A stretch of DNA of 64,000 bases from Christensenella sp. UBA6345 (GCA_002437945.1 DJSB01000030.1:30524-94523), one strand, 5' to 3'; positions 38,968 to 48,485 are shown, numbered from the stretch's first letter. Numbers and translations: made by a program. Notes: a model not told the origin generated them from the sequence alone.

Positions 38968-39663
38968 TTAATAATACTCTTTTTTATCTATATTATCTTT
39001 CATGGTTTCAAGTGCTTTTTTCTCTAGTCTACTTATATAACTACGACTTATTTTTAACTTACTAGCGACTTCTCTTTGTGTAAGTGCGGGACAACCATTA
39101 AGTCCATAACGAAGACATATAATTATATATTCTCTTTTAGTAAGATACTTTTTTAATTTATCATTAAGTTTTTCTGAAATTACTGAATTATGTACACGTT
39201 GTTCGACATCATCACTTTCGAACATCACATCAATAATTGCTAGTTCGTTATCTTCGCTATCTGTACCCAGTGCATCTTCAATTGATATAGTATTTTTATG
39301 TTTCTTATTAACTCGTAATAACATAAGAATTTCGTTTTCTATACACTTGGCTGCATAAGTAGAAAACTGCGTACCATGGTTAAGTTGAAAAGTTTTTATT
39401 GCTTTTATAAGTCCCATACTACCTACACTTATTAAGTCATCGGCTTCGTCTGTACCATTATACTTTTTTACTATATGTGCAACCAATCTTAAATTATGCT
39501 CGATAAGGATACGATAGGCTTCCATATCCCCTTCTTTATATCTTTTTAGATATTCATTTTCTTGCTGTGTTGTGAGTGGTTTTTCGAAAGAAGAATTATT
39601 TTTGACATACGATGTAAACAACATTATCTTTTGCAAAAATGCCATGTAGCCTTCAATAACCAT
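38968..39663 (-). CDS. sigK: Sporulation sigma factor, SigK type
   Basis: 231-residue sigma-70 family protein. Region 2: ILIEHNLRLVAHIVKKY, DDLISVGSMGLIKAI, and TYAAKCIENEILMLLR, followed by a SigK-like IEDALGTDSEDNEL. Region 4: LTQREVASKLKISRSYISRLEKKAL. The N-terminal 20 residues plus FTSYVKNNSSFEKPL match the pro-sequence and cut-site region of pro-sigma-K, which SpoIVFB processes in the mother cell. The gene is continuous here, with no skin element. The strong SD AGGAG precedes the ATG. SigE is the main alternative, but the IEHNLRLVAHIVKK and SRSYISRLEK wording fits SigK better. Confidence 0.85.
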   Translation of the reverse strand: MVIEGYMAFLQKIMLFTSYVKNNSSFEKPLTTQQENEYLKRYKEGDMEAYRILIEHNLRLVAHIVKKYNGTDEADDLISVGSMGLIKAIKTFQLNHGTQFSTYAAKCIENEILMLLRVNKKHKNTISIEDALGTDSEDNELAIIDVMFESDDVEQRVHNSVISEKLNDKLKKYLTKREYIIICLRYGLNGCPALTQREVASKLKISRSYISRLEKKALETMKDNIDKKEYY

Positions 39664-39837
39664 AATTACTCCTATTTTTAAAGAACTACATTATTTATAT
39701 GTCGTATTTTGTCAAATTTTGCTTGTACAACAAAAAAAGATATTCAATTTTTATTAACTATCTCTAAAGTATTAATTTTATCGTTAATATTATTTTTTTT
39801 TACTTATACCCACCTAGATAAAGTAATAATAGATAAT

Positions 39838-39922
39838 TAACTTGTGATGTCGTTGTGTACAACGGTTTTGCACTAGCAAAACGGGGTTGCGAACGAAAGT
39901 GAGCAAGCAACATCACAAGTTA
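39838..39922 (+). other. Compact structured element: 13-bp closing stem around three hairpins
   Basis: Perfect 13-base inverted repeat TAACTTGTGATGT (39838-39850) / ACATCACAAGTTA (39910-39922). It encloses hairpin A CGTTG-tgta-CAACG (39851-39864), hairpin B GTTTTGC-acta-GCAAAAC (39865-39882) and hairpin C TTGC-ga-AC-gaaa-GT-ga-GCAA (39887-39906). Hairpin C has a GNRA loop and possible tandem G-A pairs. These features exist only if the plus strand is the RNA. It could be a small RNA, a cis element or a REP-like mobile repeat. Other parts of the 39664-39978 gap hold only the terminator downstream. Confidence 0.55.
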
Positions 39923-39942
39923 TAACGCACACTTTATTAATA

Positions 39943-39972
39943 AAAAAATAATGTATCCAGAATTGGATACAT
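39943..39972 (-). terminator. Terminator of the trmR-trhP-LRR operon
   Basis: 9-base stem ATGTATCCA/TGGATACAT, short loop, then ATTTTTTTA on minus. Confidence 0.8.
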
Positions 39973-39978
39973 CATTAA

Positions 39979-40677
39979 TTAATACTTTACAATCTCTATA
40001 TTTTTGTAAGCATCATTTTTAATTTTAAATGATTTAGGAACATACAATTTCTTTAAATGTTTTTGAAAATCAAAAACTCCGCTAGCAATAGACTTAATAT
40101 CTTCGTCTACTTTGTATTCATTATCTAATTTATCATTGGGATAAGCAATAATACTCATATTAGACTTATCTATAAGCACATTATCTCGAGTAATAAAGTA
40201 TGGATTATCGCTATCAACATAGATATATTTAAGGTTGTTAAATTGTCTAAAACTTCCACCTAAAAAGCCTTTAACATCTTTACCAAGCACTAAAATTTTA
40301 ACATTACAGTCATCGAATACAAAAGAATCAATATAATCACAATTAATAATTAATGCGATAGTAGAAGTATGAAAAGCCAACAATCCATCGCCTACACAAG
40401 TAGGACGTGCTTGATTAACATAATCTATATATTCAAGTCCACGTAATTCGTTATTAAAACCTTCTACATAGTAATATTGTTCACCTTGCACAATATCGGG
40501 TAAAGACTTCTCATAAGGAATAAGGTTAAGACTAACCTGCTTTGCAAACTTAAATATCTTAAAAAGTCTAGCATCAAGGTTTAAGTCTTCTTTATCAAAT
40601 CCACTAAAACCACAATCACATTTTTTAGGATAAGTATCAAATGTTTTAAAACATATAGGACAGTATTTATCTTGCAT
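39979..40677 (-). CDS. Zinc-ribbon plus BspA-type leucine-rich repeat protein
   Basis: 232 residues. An N-terminal treble-cysteine ribbon (CPIC...CDCG, residues 6-22) precedes a region with BspA-like LRR_5 repeats, seen best in FNNLKYIYVDSDNPYFIT, then DNVLIDKSNMSIIAYP, and in LKKLYVPKSF. No signal peptide, so probably cytoplasmic. It follows trhP by 12 bases, so it is cotranscribed with the tRNA-modification genes. Role unknown; protein-protein contact is likely for this repeat type. Confidence 0.75.
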   Translation of the reverse strand: MQDKYCPICFKTFDTYPKKCDCGFSGFDKEDLNLDARLFKIFKFAKQVSLNLIPYEKSLPDIVQGEQYYYVEGFNNELRGLEYIDYVNQARPTCVGDGLLAFHTSTIALIINCDYIDSFVFDDCNVKILVLGKDVKGFLGGSFRQFNNLKYIYVDSDNPYFITRDNVLIDKSNMSIIAYPNDKLDNEYKVDEDIKSIASGVFDFQKHLKKLYVPKSFKIKNDAYKNIEIVKY

Positions 40678-40689
40678 AATTAACTCCTA

Positions 40690-41889
40690 TTAAATCTTTT
40701 TACGAAGTATATCTCCCGGTTGTAGTTGCAAGTCAGTAGTTAAGTACAATTTTTGCTGTACTGCTAATGCATCATCAACTTCATTACCCTTTTCATCTGT
40801 CATAGGTGTAACTATAATTGTTTTATTGAAAGTATCGGTAGGACTTAAAACTTCTAGAGTGTCTCCTACTTTAAATCTATTACGTTGTTCAATTAAAACT
40901 TTACCATTCTCGTTGTGTCCAATAACTGCAGCCATAAACTCATGAGTTTGAACTGGAGAAGAAGATTCAAGACATTCCTTATCGTCACTACCATAATAGA
41001 AACCAGTAGTATATTTACGATGGCTTGCCTTGTTAAGTTCGGCTAATAGTTCTTCAGTAGAAGCATTAGTACCTAAAGCATCAATAGCACGTCTATAGGC
41101 ATTAACAACAGTTGCTACATAATATACACTCTTCATACGTCCTTCTATCTTTAGGCTAGTAACTCCTGCATCTTCCAAGTCTTTAATATGTTGTAACATA
41201 TTAAGGTCTTTACTATTAAGAATATATGTACCACGTTTATCTTCATAAATAGGATATTCTTCGTTATCTCTGCTTTTTTCATGGATTGTATATTCCCAAC
41301 GGCATGATTGTACACAAGCCCCTTTATTAGCATCTCTACCACACATATAATTGCTTAATAAACATCTGCCCGAATAACTAATACACATTGCACCATGAAT
41401 AAATGCTTCAATTTCGACATCTTTAGGTATGTAATCTCTAATTTCTTTTATTTCTTTTATACTTAATTCTCTAGCAAGTACAAGACGCTTTGCTCCCATA
41501 TCGCAGAAGAATTTTGCTGAATATTTATTGGTAATATTGGCTTGAGTACTTACATGTACATCAAGATTAGGACAAGTATCCCTAATAAGTTTGATAACTC
41601 CAATATCTGCTACAATAACACCATCAACTTTGATACTATCTAAAAATTTAATATAGTCTACCATACCATCAAAGTCTTCATTATGTGCAATAATATTAAC
41701 TGTAATATATGCTTTTTTACCCATCTTATGAGCAAACTCTACACTTTCTCTTAAGTCGTCATCTGTAAAGTTACCTGCATAGGCTCTTAAGCCATATTTT
41801 GTACCTGCAAAATAGCAAGCGTCTGCACCAAAATAAAATGCAGTTTTTAATTTTTCCATTGTCCCAGCGGGTGCTAATAATTCTAACAT
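40690..41889 (-). CDS. trhP: Peptidase U32 family tRNA hydroxylation protein TrhP
   Basis: 399 residues. LLAPAGTMEKLKTAFYFGADACYF at the start and the U32 signature EAFIHGAMCISYSGRC followed by a Cys cluster (C-x-C region GACVQSC). The prephenate-dependent TrhP enzymes hydroxylate wobble uridine 34 (ho5U). The partner methyltransferase TrmR is directly upstream (16-base gap), which supports this over a protease role. Only one trhP is present here, whereas Bacillus has two in tandem. Confidence 0.88.
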   Translation of the reverse strand: MLELLAPAGTMEKLKTAFYFGADACYFAGTKYGLRAYAGNFTDDDLRESVEFAHKMGKKAYITVNIIAHNEDFDGMVDYIKFLDSIKVDGVIVADIGVIKLIRDTCPNLDVHVSTQANITNKYSAKFFCDMGAKRLVLARELSIKEIKEIRDYIPKDVEIEAFIHGAMCISYSGRCLLSNYMCGRDANKGACVQSCRWEYTIHEKSRDNEEYPIYEDKRGTYILNSKDLNMLQHIKDLEDAGVTSLKIEGRMKSVYYVATVVNAYRRAIDALGTNASTEELLAELNKASHRKYTTGFYYGSDDKECLESSSPVQTHEFMAAVIGHNENGKVLIEQRNRFKVGDTLEVLSPTDTFNKTIIVTPMTDEKGNEVDDALAVQQKLYLTTDLQLQPGDILRKKI

Positions 41890-41905
41890 ATTAATATTTC
41901 CTTTT

Positions 41906-42574
41906 TTATTTATTTTTTAATCTAGATATTGTTACCCCGTCACCAACATCAAGTTCGATGGTTTCAAAATCGGGGTCATTTTTAATTTGAGCCAAATACT
42001 TACGTAAGTTAACCACTATTGTACGTTTCCTATGTGGTATCGTCCCTTCCATAAATACCATACCTTTAAAATGAACATTGTCAGCAAACAATATTCCGCC
42101 ATCATTAAGCATAGATTTTAATATCGGCAAATATTTAATATACTGACCTTTTGGCCCATCTAAAAATATAAAATCGAATTTACGATGATTATCGTTAAGA
42201 TTAACAATAGCATTGTAAGCATCATCGAATATCATTTCTACTCGATTAGTTAAGGTGGCGCTAGCAAAATGTTTTTTAGCAAGAAGATAGTTACTTTCAA
42301 AATTCTCGATAGTAGTGAGTATGCAATTAGTCGCATTAAGTAACAAAGTACCCGAGTAGCCAATAGCCGTACCTATCTCTAATACTGTACTTGGTTTTTG
42401 ATTGTACACTGTCGAAAACAACAACTTTGCTGTGTCATCTAAAAGTACAGGTATATGATTGGCTCTAGCATAAGTAAGTATCTCTTTCATTTCGCTATCA
42501 AGAGTATGATTATACTTTTGCATACTCTCATTATTAACTTCAATAATTTTTTCTAATTGATCCATAGTAATCAT
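41906..42574 (-). CDS. trmR: tRNA 5-hydroxyuridine methyltransferase TrmR (O-methyltransferase family 3)
   Basis: 222-residue SAM-dependent catechol-O-methyltransferase-like enzyme. SAM motif VLEIGTAIGYSG, FDFIFLDGPKGQY, and ILFADNVHFKGMV match YrrM/TrmR. It methylates ho5U34 to mo5U34 in tRNAs decoding four-fold codon boxes. It sits first in an operon with trhP, its substrate supplier. Confidence 0.88.
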   Translation of the reverse strand: MITMDQLEKIIEVNNESMQKYNHTLDSEMKEILTYARANHIPVLLDDTAKLLFSTVYNQKPSTVLEIGTAIGYSGTLLLNATNCILTTIENFESNYLLAKKHFASATLTNRVEMIFDDAYNAIVNLNDNHRKFDFIFLDGPKGQYIKYLPILKSMLNDGGILFADNVHFKGMVFMEGTIPHRKRTIVVNLRKYLAQIKNDPDFETIELDVGDGVTISRLKNK

Positions 42575-42588
42575 ATTATAACAAAAAA

Positions 42589-42624
42589 AAATAAAAAAGT
42601 GTAAGAATTAACCTACACTTTTTA
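42589..42624 (-). terminator. Terminator of the RNase J gene
   Basis: 10-base stem AAAAAGTGTA/TACACTTTTT on both sides of a 10-base loop; minus-strand tail TTTTTTATTTTTTTTTG. Confidence 0.8.
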
Positions 42625-42632
42625 TAATTAAT

Positions 42633-44534
42633 TTATTTTGTTTCTAGTATTACAGGAATAACTAATGGACGGCATTTAATCTCTCTAGCAAAGAACATAG
42701 TTAAATTCTTTCTAATATTAGATTTAATCAAACTCCAATCTTGAGATTTGAAATCTGCTTGGCTAATAGTATTAATAACAATATTTTTTGCTTCTTCAAT
42801 AACGTCAAGTTCGTCACTATTCTTATAGATAAAGCCCCTAGAAATAATGTCTGGCTTACTTGTTAATGCACCTGTCATCATACTTATAGATATAACGACA
42901 ACACATACGCCTTCTTCACTTAATTGCATTCTATCACGCAAAATAGTGCTACCAACTTCACTAACTCCAACACCATCAATAAGTAGACTACCACATGGTA
43001 CTACACCTGTCTTTGACAATGTGTTTTTAGTAATAGTTATCTGGTCTCCAAGGTCTGGAATAAGTATGTTCTGTTTTGGCATACCCATGGCTTCTGCAAT
43101 ATTAGCATGTGCTCTTAAATGTCTAAATTCGCCGTGAACTGGCATAAAGAATTTAGGTTTTAATAATGCGTGAATTGTCTTTAATTCTTCTTGGTTAGCG
43201 TGTCCTGATGTATGAACTTCAGCAAGTGATTCATATATTACTTCAGCACCTTTTTTATATAGTAAGTTAATAACATTATTAATAGCCTTTTCATTACCTG
43301 GTATTGCTGATGATGACAAAATAATTAAATCATTTTCGCCAATTTCGATTTTGTTGAAATCGCCTTCAGCCATACGAGTTAAGGCACTACGTGCTTCGCC
43401 TTGAGTACCAGTAGATAATATACATATTTCATTGTCTGGATACTTATCTACTCTAGTAATATCAATGGTGTTCTCTTTATTGAACTTTAAATCACCCAAT
43501 TTACTAGCGGTTTCGCAAACGTTAATCATACTTCTACCGCTAAAAGCAACTTTTCTGCCATATTTTTCTGCAATATTTAATAGTTGTTGTACACGATAAA
43601 TATTACTTGCGAAAGTGGCTACAATAATACGTTTTTGTTTGTTTTGTGAGAAAATAGTATCTAGAGTTTTGCCTACTTTGGCTTCACTTATACTAAATCC
43701 AGGACGTTCGGCATTGGTAGAATCTGCTGTTAATAGCAAGACACCTTTCTTACCAAGTTCGCTTAATCTAGCCAAATCCATAACTTCATTGTCGATAGGA
43801 GTATAGTCTAGTTTAAAGTCTCCTGTATGGAAATATGTGCCTGCAGGAGTTGTTATAGCAAAACCAACTGCACCACCGATAGAGTGAGTTACTTTAATAA
43901 TTTCTATAGTAAATACACCCAATTTAATAACTTGTTTAGGTTTAACAGAAATTAATTTTGCTTTAATCTTCTTATGTTCTTTCAATTTGTTTTCAATTAA
44001 TGCATTAGTAAGTCTTGTAGCATATATAGGAACATTAACATTCTGTAATAGATATGGTATTGCACCTATATGGTCTTCGTGTCCGTGAGTAACAATTATA
44101 CCCTTAATACGGTCTTTATTTTGTACTAGGTAATTGGCATCAGGTATTATTAAATCAATACCTGGCATATCTTCTGATGGGAATGTAAGTCCGGCATCAA
44201 TAACTATCATATCATTGCCGTATTCTACCGCCATCATATTCTTACCAATTTCTCCTACGCCACCTAAAAATGATATTTTTAGTGCTGGAGCAACTTTTGA
44301 ACCACTATAACGTGGTGTACGTCTTTGAAATTTCTTTTCTTTTGTTTCTTTTACAGTTTCTTTTGTAAGTTCTTCTTTATTGGTGTTTTCAGAAATATCT
44401 TTTTTCTCTACTCTATTTCTATTAACTCTTTGTGTACGTGGTGCACGTTGATTACGAGTTCTTGGTCTAGGTCTAGAGTTTTGATTAACTGCACCATCTT
44501 GAACTTCAACATTGTTTTCTAATTCCGAGTTCAT
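42633..44534 (-). CDS. rnj: Ribonuclease J with basic N-terminal extension
   Basis: 633 residues. Metallo-beta-lactamase core with GHEDHIGAIPYLL, FHTGDFKLDYTP, beta-CASP domain (GRSMINV, STGTQGE) and VHTSGHA, plus the C-terminal domain. It combines 5'-3' exonuclease and endonuclease activity in RNA decay and rRNA maturation. The core starts near residue 86. The first 85 residues are low-complexity, Arg/Asn/Gln-rich then Glu/Lys-rich (RPRPRTRNQRAPRTQ). That basic tail is unlike the short start of Bacillus RNase J and may bind RNA (inference). Whether a second paralogue exists is unknown, so J1 or J2 is not assigned. Confidence 0.95.
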   Translation of the reverse strand: MNSELENNVEVQDGAVNQNSRPRPRTRNQRAPRTQRVNRNRVEKKDISENTNKEELTKETVKETKEKKFQRRTPRYSGSKVAPALKISFLGGVGEIGKNMMAVEYGNDMIVIDAGLTFPSEDMPGIDLIIPDANYLVQNKDRIKGIIVTHGHEDHIGAIPYLLQNVNVPIYATRLTNALIENKLKEHKKIKAKLISVKPKQVIKLGVFTIEIIKVTHSIGGAVGFAITTPAGTYFHTGDFKLDYTPIDNEVMDLARLSELGKKGVLLLTADSTNAERPGFSISEAKVGKTLDTIFSQNKQKRIIVATFASNIYRVQQLLNIAEKYGRKVAFSGRSMINVCETASKLGDLKFNKENTIDITRVDKYPDNEICILSTGTQGEARSALTRMAEGDFNKIEIGENDLIILSSSAIPGNEKAINNVINLLYKKGAEVIYESLAEVHTSGHANQEELKTIHALLKPKFFMPVHGEFRHLRAHANIAEAMGMPKQNILIPDLGDQITITKNTLSKTGVVPCGSLLIDGVGVSEVGSTILRDRMQLSEEGVCVVVISISMMTGALTSKPDIISRGFIYKNSDELDVIEEAKNIVINTISQADFKSQDWSLIKSNIRKNLTMFFAREIKCRPLVIPVILETK

Positions 44535-44877
44535 CTTATCTCCTTTTTTATATTAAATTTTACTTATTACATTACAAAATAGATTATTATTTTTTCAACC
44601 CAAAAAAACGAGTAAATAAATTTACACACAAAAAAACTTTTGGATTAAAAACCAAATAACCAAAATTTTATCCTAATGAATATTCAAAACACGATATATA
44701 CGTGTTAAGTAACAAAAAACAAAGTTATAGTATTGTAAACTAAATTTAACAATTTGTAAATAGAAATTATGCTGATTTAAGAGAAGTTTTGTCCAAAAAC
44801 AACATTTACATTTACAATTGTCTTACAAAAATAAACATAGATAATACAATTAAGTATTATTTACTTAATAAATACAA
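44535..44877. other. Intergenic stretch, no gene seen
   Basis: 343 AT-rich bases between the RNase J gene and a membrane-protein gene. Two weak hairpins are visible: AACACG-N7-CGTGTT at 44688-44706, and, read on minus, TTTTGG-N16-CCAAAA followed by a T-run near 44630-44665. Either may terminate the membrane-protein operon. No convincing promoter or ORF found. Confidence 0.5.
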
Positions 44878-45828
44878 TTATATAATATATTTCAATGCCC
44901 TAATTGCGTCAGTTTCTTCAAGACGTTTAGGTGTAACAACAGTGTCGCTATCAACGTAGAATCTCATACCTTGGCTAGAATAGAACATAGTCATATTAAA
45001 CACTAGTATAGTGAATAAAGTTAAAGGAATAGTAATTATAAAACTAGCACCAAAAGTACATAAAGCACATACAAAATTAACTACAAGTAATGTCAATAAA
45101 ATTAATATTACTGTAGAGAATGTACGATAAAATCTTCTAAATACGGCTTTTATGCCTAATTTTAGTCCTTTCCATACACCACAATCAAAAGTAATAATTG
45201 CTGGTATCCAACCGCTAAATAGCACTATCTTAAATGCAAACAATAGCATTAGCACAATTATAAGTGTAATAGGTGCAATTAATAATAATCCTTCGGTAGT
45301 AATCACCCACCTAGCAAGATAGAAAAACAATGCGAACAACAACACATCAAGTGGTAATTGCACTAGTAAAGATGCTAATTGATATTTAAGATTGATACGA
45401 ATAGAAGAAAATAAACTTGTAGTAAATCCAATCTTAATATTACTACTTAAAGAATTATACAATGCATTGGTTGTAGCAAATTTATATATACCACTTAAAA
45501 AGGCTCTTACTACTATAACTATAAACAAAAATAATACAATGTATACCCAAAGTTTATTAATATTGGCTGCAATTAAAGTACAAAAATCTTCTATAAGTCC
45601 TACAATATTAACTAAAAGCCCATATACATTAAAATCACTACCAAACTTCTTAAATATTCCAATTGTTGTTACCAACATACCTTCTGACTCTAAAAGTTTA
45701 ATTATAGGCAAACTGCATGCATATGCCAATCCCACTACAAAAATAGAAGAAAGAACAATGTATGCAAGTATCTTCCATACAAGATTAAAGTTGGATATTA
45801 CGAGTTTAAATGTGTTTTTGTACATCAT
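44878..45828 (-). CDS. Multi-pass membrane protein of unknown function
   Basis: 316 residues with about six hydrophobic segments (near residues 15-40, 95-115, 150-175, 185-210, 235-260, 265-285). A basic cytoplasmic loop GLKLGIKAVFRRFYR lies before the fifth segment. No catalytic or transport motif recognised. It follows another membrane protein by 15 bases; the two have similar size and topology and are probably cotranscribed partners. Confidence 0.75.
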   Translation of the reverse strand: MMYKNTFKLVISNFNLVWKILAYIVLSSIFVVGLAYACSLPIIKLLESEGMLVTTIGIFKKFGSDFNVYGLLVNIVGLIEDFCTLIAANINKLWVYIVLFLFIVIVVRAFLSGIYKFATTNALYNSLSSNIKIGFTTSLFSSIRINLKYQLASLLVQLPLDVLLFALFFYLARWVITTEGLLLIAPITLIIVLMLLFAFKIVLFSGWIPAIITFDCGVWKGLKLGIKAVFRRFYRTFSTVILILLTLLVVNFVCALCTFGASFIITIPLTLFTILVFNMTMFYSSQGMRFYVDSDTVVTPKRLEETDAIRALKYII

Positions 45829-45843
45829 AAATAATAAAACCTT

Positions 45844-46662
45844 TTAATAATAGTAACGTCTAATATTGTCGTACCTATTAATTCTAGAAAAATCAAAATA
45901 TGTCGTATATGCCATAACAGGATAATACATAAATGCAATAGCAACACCTAAAATATTGCTAATTAATTGGAAATGAAATAAATGTCCACAAACAACTAGT
46001 GGTGTGATAAATACAAATGGTAATACAACTAGAAATACCACTTGCCATACCCTATTATTAATAATATCACTTGCATCACTGTAACTAGTAACTACAGAAT
46101 ATCCGCAAATATTGGTATCAACCATAGCAAGTAAAGTTAATCCAAACAAATATGCCATAAATACTAATGCTACCACACATAATACTGTCATAACTACAAA
46201 CATAGCAACAGTTGGTGTACTACCCAACCTACCACAGATAATGTGCACCACAAAATATAGTAAGCCAAGTAATAATTTAAACAAACTATATGCAATTAAA
46301 AAGATAAACACATAAGTACATACACTTAAAAAGTTGTTATTGATAAAGTTTAATGTATTAGATGGGTTAAGGTGTCCACTCTTAAAATGATTTTCGATAT
46401 TGCCTACAAGTGCTGAAAAAATTAACACAAAAATTATTGTAGCAAAAAACCAATTAAGAATATCAATCCAATTGGACGTAAATAATGCACTTAATATATT
46501 GGCAAAATTGTTTACAACCAAATTTTTGTAATCAACCATAAAATTAAGCACAGAAAAAGGTTGCAATAGCCCACCGATATAGAAAGATGGTAATAATACA
46601 AATCCAACTACAAATATTAAATTTTTACCTATATATCTGATTGTTTCGTTTAAATTTTTCAT
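45844..46662 (-). CDS. Multi-pass membrane protein of unknown function
   Basis: 272 residues with about six membrane segments, a basic start (MKNLNETIRYIGKNL), a soluble loop around HFKSGHLNPSNTLN, and a Tyr/Arg-rich C-terminal tail (RINRYDNIRRYYY). Not recognised. Upstream partner of the next membrane-protein gene. It lies just outside the phage-like module, separated from it by a strong terminator. Confidence 0.75.
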   Translation of the reverse strand: MKNLNETIRYIGKNLIFVVGFVLLPSFYIGGLLQPFSVLNFMVDYKNLVVNNFANILSALFTSNWIDILNWFFATIIFVLIFSALVGNIENHFKSGHLNPSNTLNFINNNFLSVCTYVFIFLIAYSLFKLLLGLLYFVVHIICGRLGSTPTVAMFVVMTVLCVVALVFMAYLFGLTLLAMVDTNICGYSVVTSYSDASDIINNRVWQVVFLVVLPFVFITPLVVCGHLFHFQLISNILGVAIAFMYYPVMAYTTYFDFSRINRYDNIRRYYY

Positions 46663-46835
46663 ACTATTTACTTATAATTATCAACTATTAACATAGTTTC
46701 TACTCATAGTATATATTAAATTTATTAATTAAACAACTTTTTTACGTTTTTATAAACTTAAAATGCAGAAATTAAAGCAATATAATACTCTACAAAGGTA
46801 AAATTTAATTATTAATGTTAAAAATTAACAAAAAA

Positions 46836-46877
46836 AGATATATCAAGTACAGAAAATTACTCACACTTGATATATCT
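46836..46877 (-). terminator. Terminator at the end of the phage-like module
   Basis: 13-base perfect stem AGATATATCAAGT/ACTTGATATATCT with a 16-base loop, followed by TTTTTTTG on minus. It closes the long leftward structural operon. Confidence 0.85.
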
Positions 46878-46913
46878 ATAATAGTGCTTAATTACACTAA
46901 AATTGAAATATTA

Positions 46914-47255
46914 TTATTTTTTATTACTGGACTGGTCGACTTGGTCAACTTCTTGATTATTGTCATTAGATTGGTCACAATCATTATTATGTGGATTTTC
47001 ACTTATTTCTTTAGCAGTATTATCGTTTTTAGTAGCATTTTCCATATTATCGTCTTGAGATAATCCTGTTAAATCAATTTTATAATCTCCTGGGACAAGA
47101 ATGCCAACTACTACTAAAAATCCACATACCGAAGTAATCAACTGATTAACCAATTCGGAGTCAATCTTGAATCCGCAAAAATTACCTATGGCCTGTATAA
47201 TCAATACAACTGCACCACCAAGACTAATCCAAAACCCCGTCGTTTTTCTTTTCAT
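46914..47255 (-). CDS. Phage holin-like protein with acidic tail
   Basis: 113 residues. Two hydrophobic segments (FWISLGGAVVLIIQAIG and LITSVCGFLVVVGILV) are joined by a short loop. They are followed by about 60 polar, Asp/Asn/Gln-rich residues. This two-helix layout fits small phage holins of Gram-positive hosts. SD AAGG is 9 bases before the ATG at 47255 and only 3 before the ATG at 47261, so the former is preferred. It overlaps the upstream BhlA-like gene. Last gene of the module; no endolysin follows. Confidence 0.7.
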   Translation of the reverse strand: MKRKTTGFWISLGGAVVLIIQAIGNFCGFKIDSELVNQLITSVCGFLVVVGILVPGDYKIDLTGLSQDDNMENATKNDNTAKEISENPHNNDCDQSNDNNQEVDQVDQSSNKK

Positions 47256-47547
47256 CTGCATTTACCTTCTTTTTTGGTTTTACTTTTAATTGGTCATTAA
47301 TTAATGATGTAAAAGTATTTTCGAGTTTACCTATATTTTCTTTTACATCATCAATGCTTTCATTAAGATTAGTAACATTCTCATCTATACGATTAACTTT
47401 ATTAAGAGTTTTGTTAAGTTCAAAAATAGTTTGTTGATACTTTTGTTCACGACTTTTAGAATCTTTTAACTGATAAATTAACAATGCTAAAAATAGCACT
47501 GCCCATAGTCCATTATTTAATGCCAGATTAAATATTTCTTGCCACAT
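47224..47547 (-). CDS. BhlA/UviB-type holin-like protein
   Basis: 107 residues. One N-terminal membrane segment (LWAVLFLALLIYQL) is followed by KDSKSREQKYQQTI and a heptad-patterned helix with a basic end (VKPKKKV). The start MWQEIFNLALNNGLWAVLF closely follows the BhlA/UviB family, which are holin-like and bacteriocin-export proteins. The stop of the upstream coiled-coil gene overlaps its first base. Confidence 0.8.
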   Translation of the reverse strand: MWQEIFNLALNNGLWAVLFLALLIYQLKDSKSREQKYQQTIFELNKTLNKVNRIDENVTNLNESIDDVKENIGKLENTFTSLINDQLKVKPKKKVNADEKKNDGVLD

Positions 47548-48485
47548 TATCTATACTCTTCATAAATTTTTGAATAATAATCGCCCATTTTCTTTTTAAA
47601 ATCTGGGTCAGATAGCACATATTCTAGTTCTTCATCATTTAATGAATCCAAGTATTCTTTGACAGTGCTATATATTTCTTCATTTCTGGCTTTATCAATT
47701 ATTTTTGAACCATATTTACCATATAAATCTACGTTCTTGATTGCTTCTTCCCAATTGTCTTTATCTATACTATTTTTTAGTTCGTCTACCTTTTTATTAA
47801 ATTCGGCTTCCTTAACTGCAATTTCATTGTTATACTTTATAACTTCATTTTCTTTTTTAGTTAATTCTTCTTGCAAAGAATTAATTTTTTCTTGAAGTTT
47901 AACCGCATAACTTATATTAAAACTATTAAGAGCATTGTCCTTTTGTGAAGATAATGCATTGAGTTCAAAATTAATAGCATTGATTTGACTAGACAACTCA
48001 TCATCAAGTTTTTTATAGTCATCAATTTTACTTTTTTCAAAAGCGTCTAATTGATTAATAACTATACTACTTCTACTTAAACCACGTTTAAGTGCTTGTG
48101 CTTCTACATTCTTGCTAGCATCGGTATAATAATCGTTAAGTTTTTGTTTTGTACTATCGTTATTTTCAATTAACTGACTTTTATTAGAATACAAATTATC
48201 TTCCTTTTTCTTGTACTCATCATCTATATTTTTTATGCTACTATTTTTATAATCTTTTAGTAGTTCTTCACTAGTTTGTTTTATTTCTTCATCGGTAGGT
48301 TTTTTATAACTAATACGTTCAAGTTCTATCTTGTCAGGCACACTTTCTTGATCAGAACTTCTATATTTTTTTGATATACTATCAATCTTATTGTTAATCT
48401 CATCAACTTTAGATTGATTCTTTTTTGCTTTTGCTATAAGTTGGACATCTTTAGTAACATTATCAGGTACTCTATAACTACTCAT
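47547..48485 (-). CDS. Long coiled-coil phage-module protein
   Basis: 312 residues, almost entirely charged helix with heptad spacing from about residue 90 to 260 (SLQEELTKKENEVIKYNNEIAVKEAEF). The C-terminus is acidic and Tyr-rich. No signal or membrane segment. Its position after the tail genes suggests a tail needle, internal virion or assembly protein (inference). The ATG at 48485 has AAGGGGG upstream; an upstream in-frame ATG at 48560 has no SD. Confidence 0.65.
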   Translation of the reverse strand: MSSYRVPDNVTKDVQLIAKAKKNQSKVDEINNKIDSISKKYRSSDQESVPDKIELERISYKKPTDEEIKQTSEELLKDYKNSSIKNIDDEYKKKEDNLYSNKSQLIENNDSTKQKLNDYYTDASKNVEAQALKRGLSRSSIVINQLDAFEKSKIDDYKKLDDELSSQINAINFELNALSSQKDNALNSFNISYAVKLQEKINSLQEELTKKENEVIKYNNEIAVKEAEFNKKVDELKNSIDKDNWEEAIKNVDLYGKYGSKIIDKARNEEIYSTVKEYLDSLNDEELEYVLSDPDFKKKMGDYYSKIYEEYR

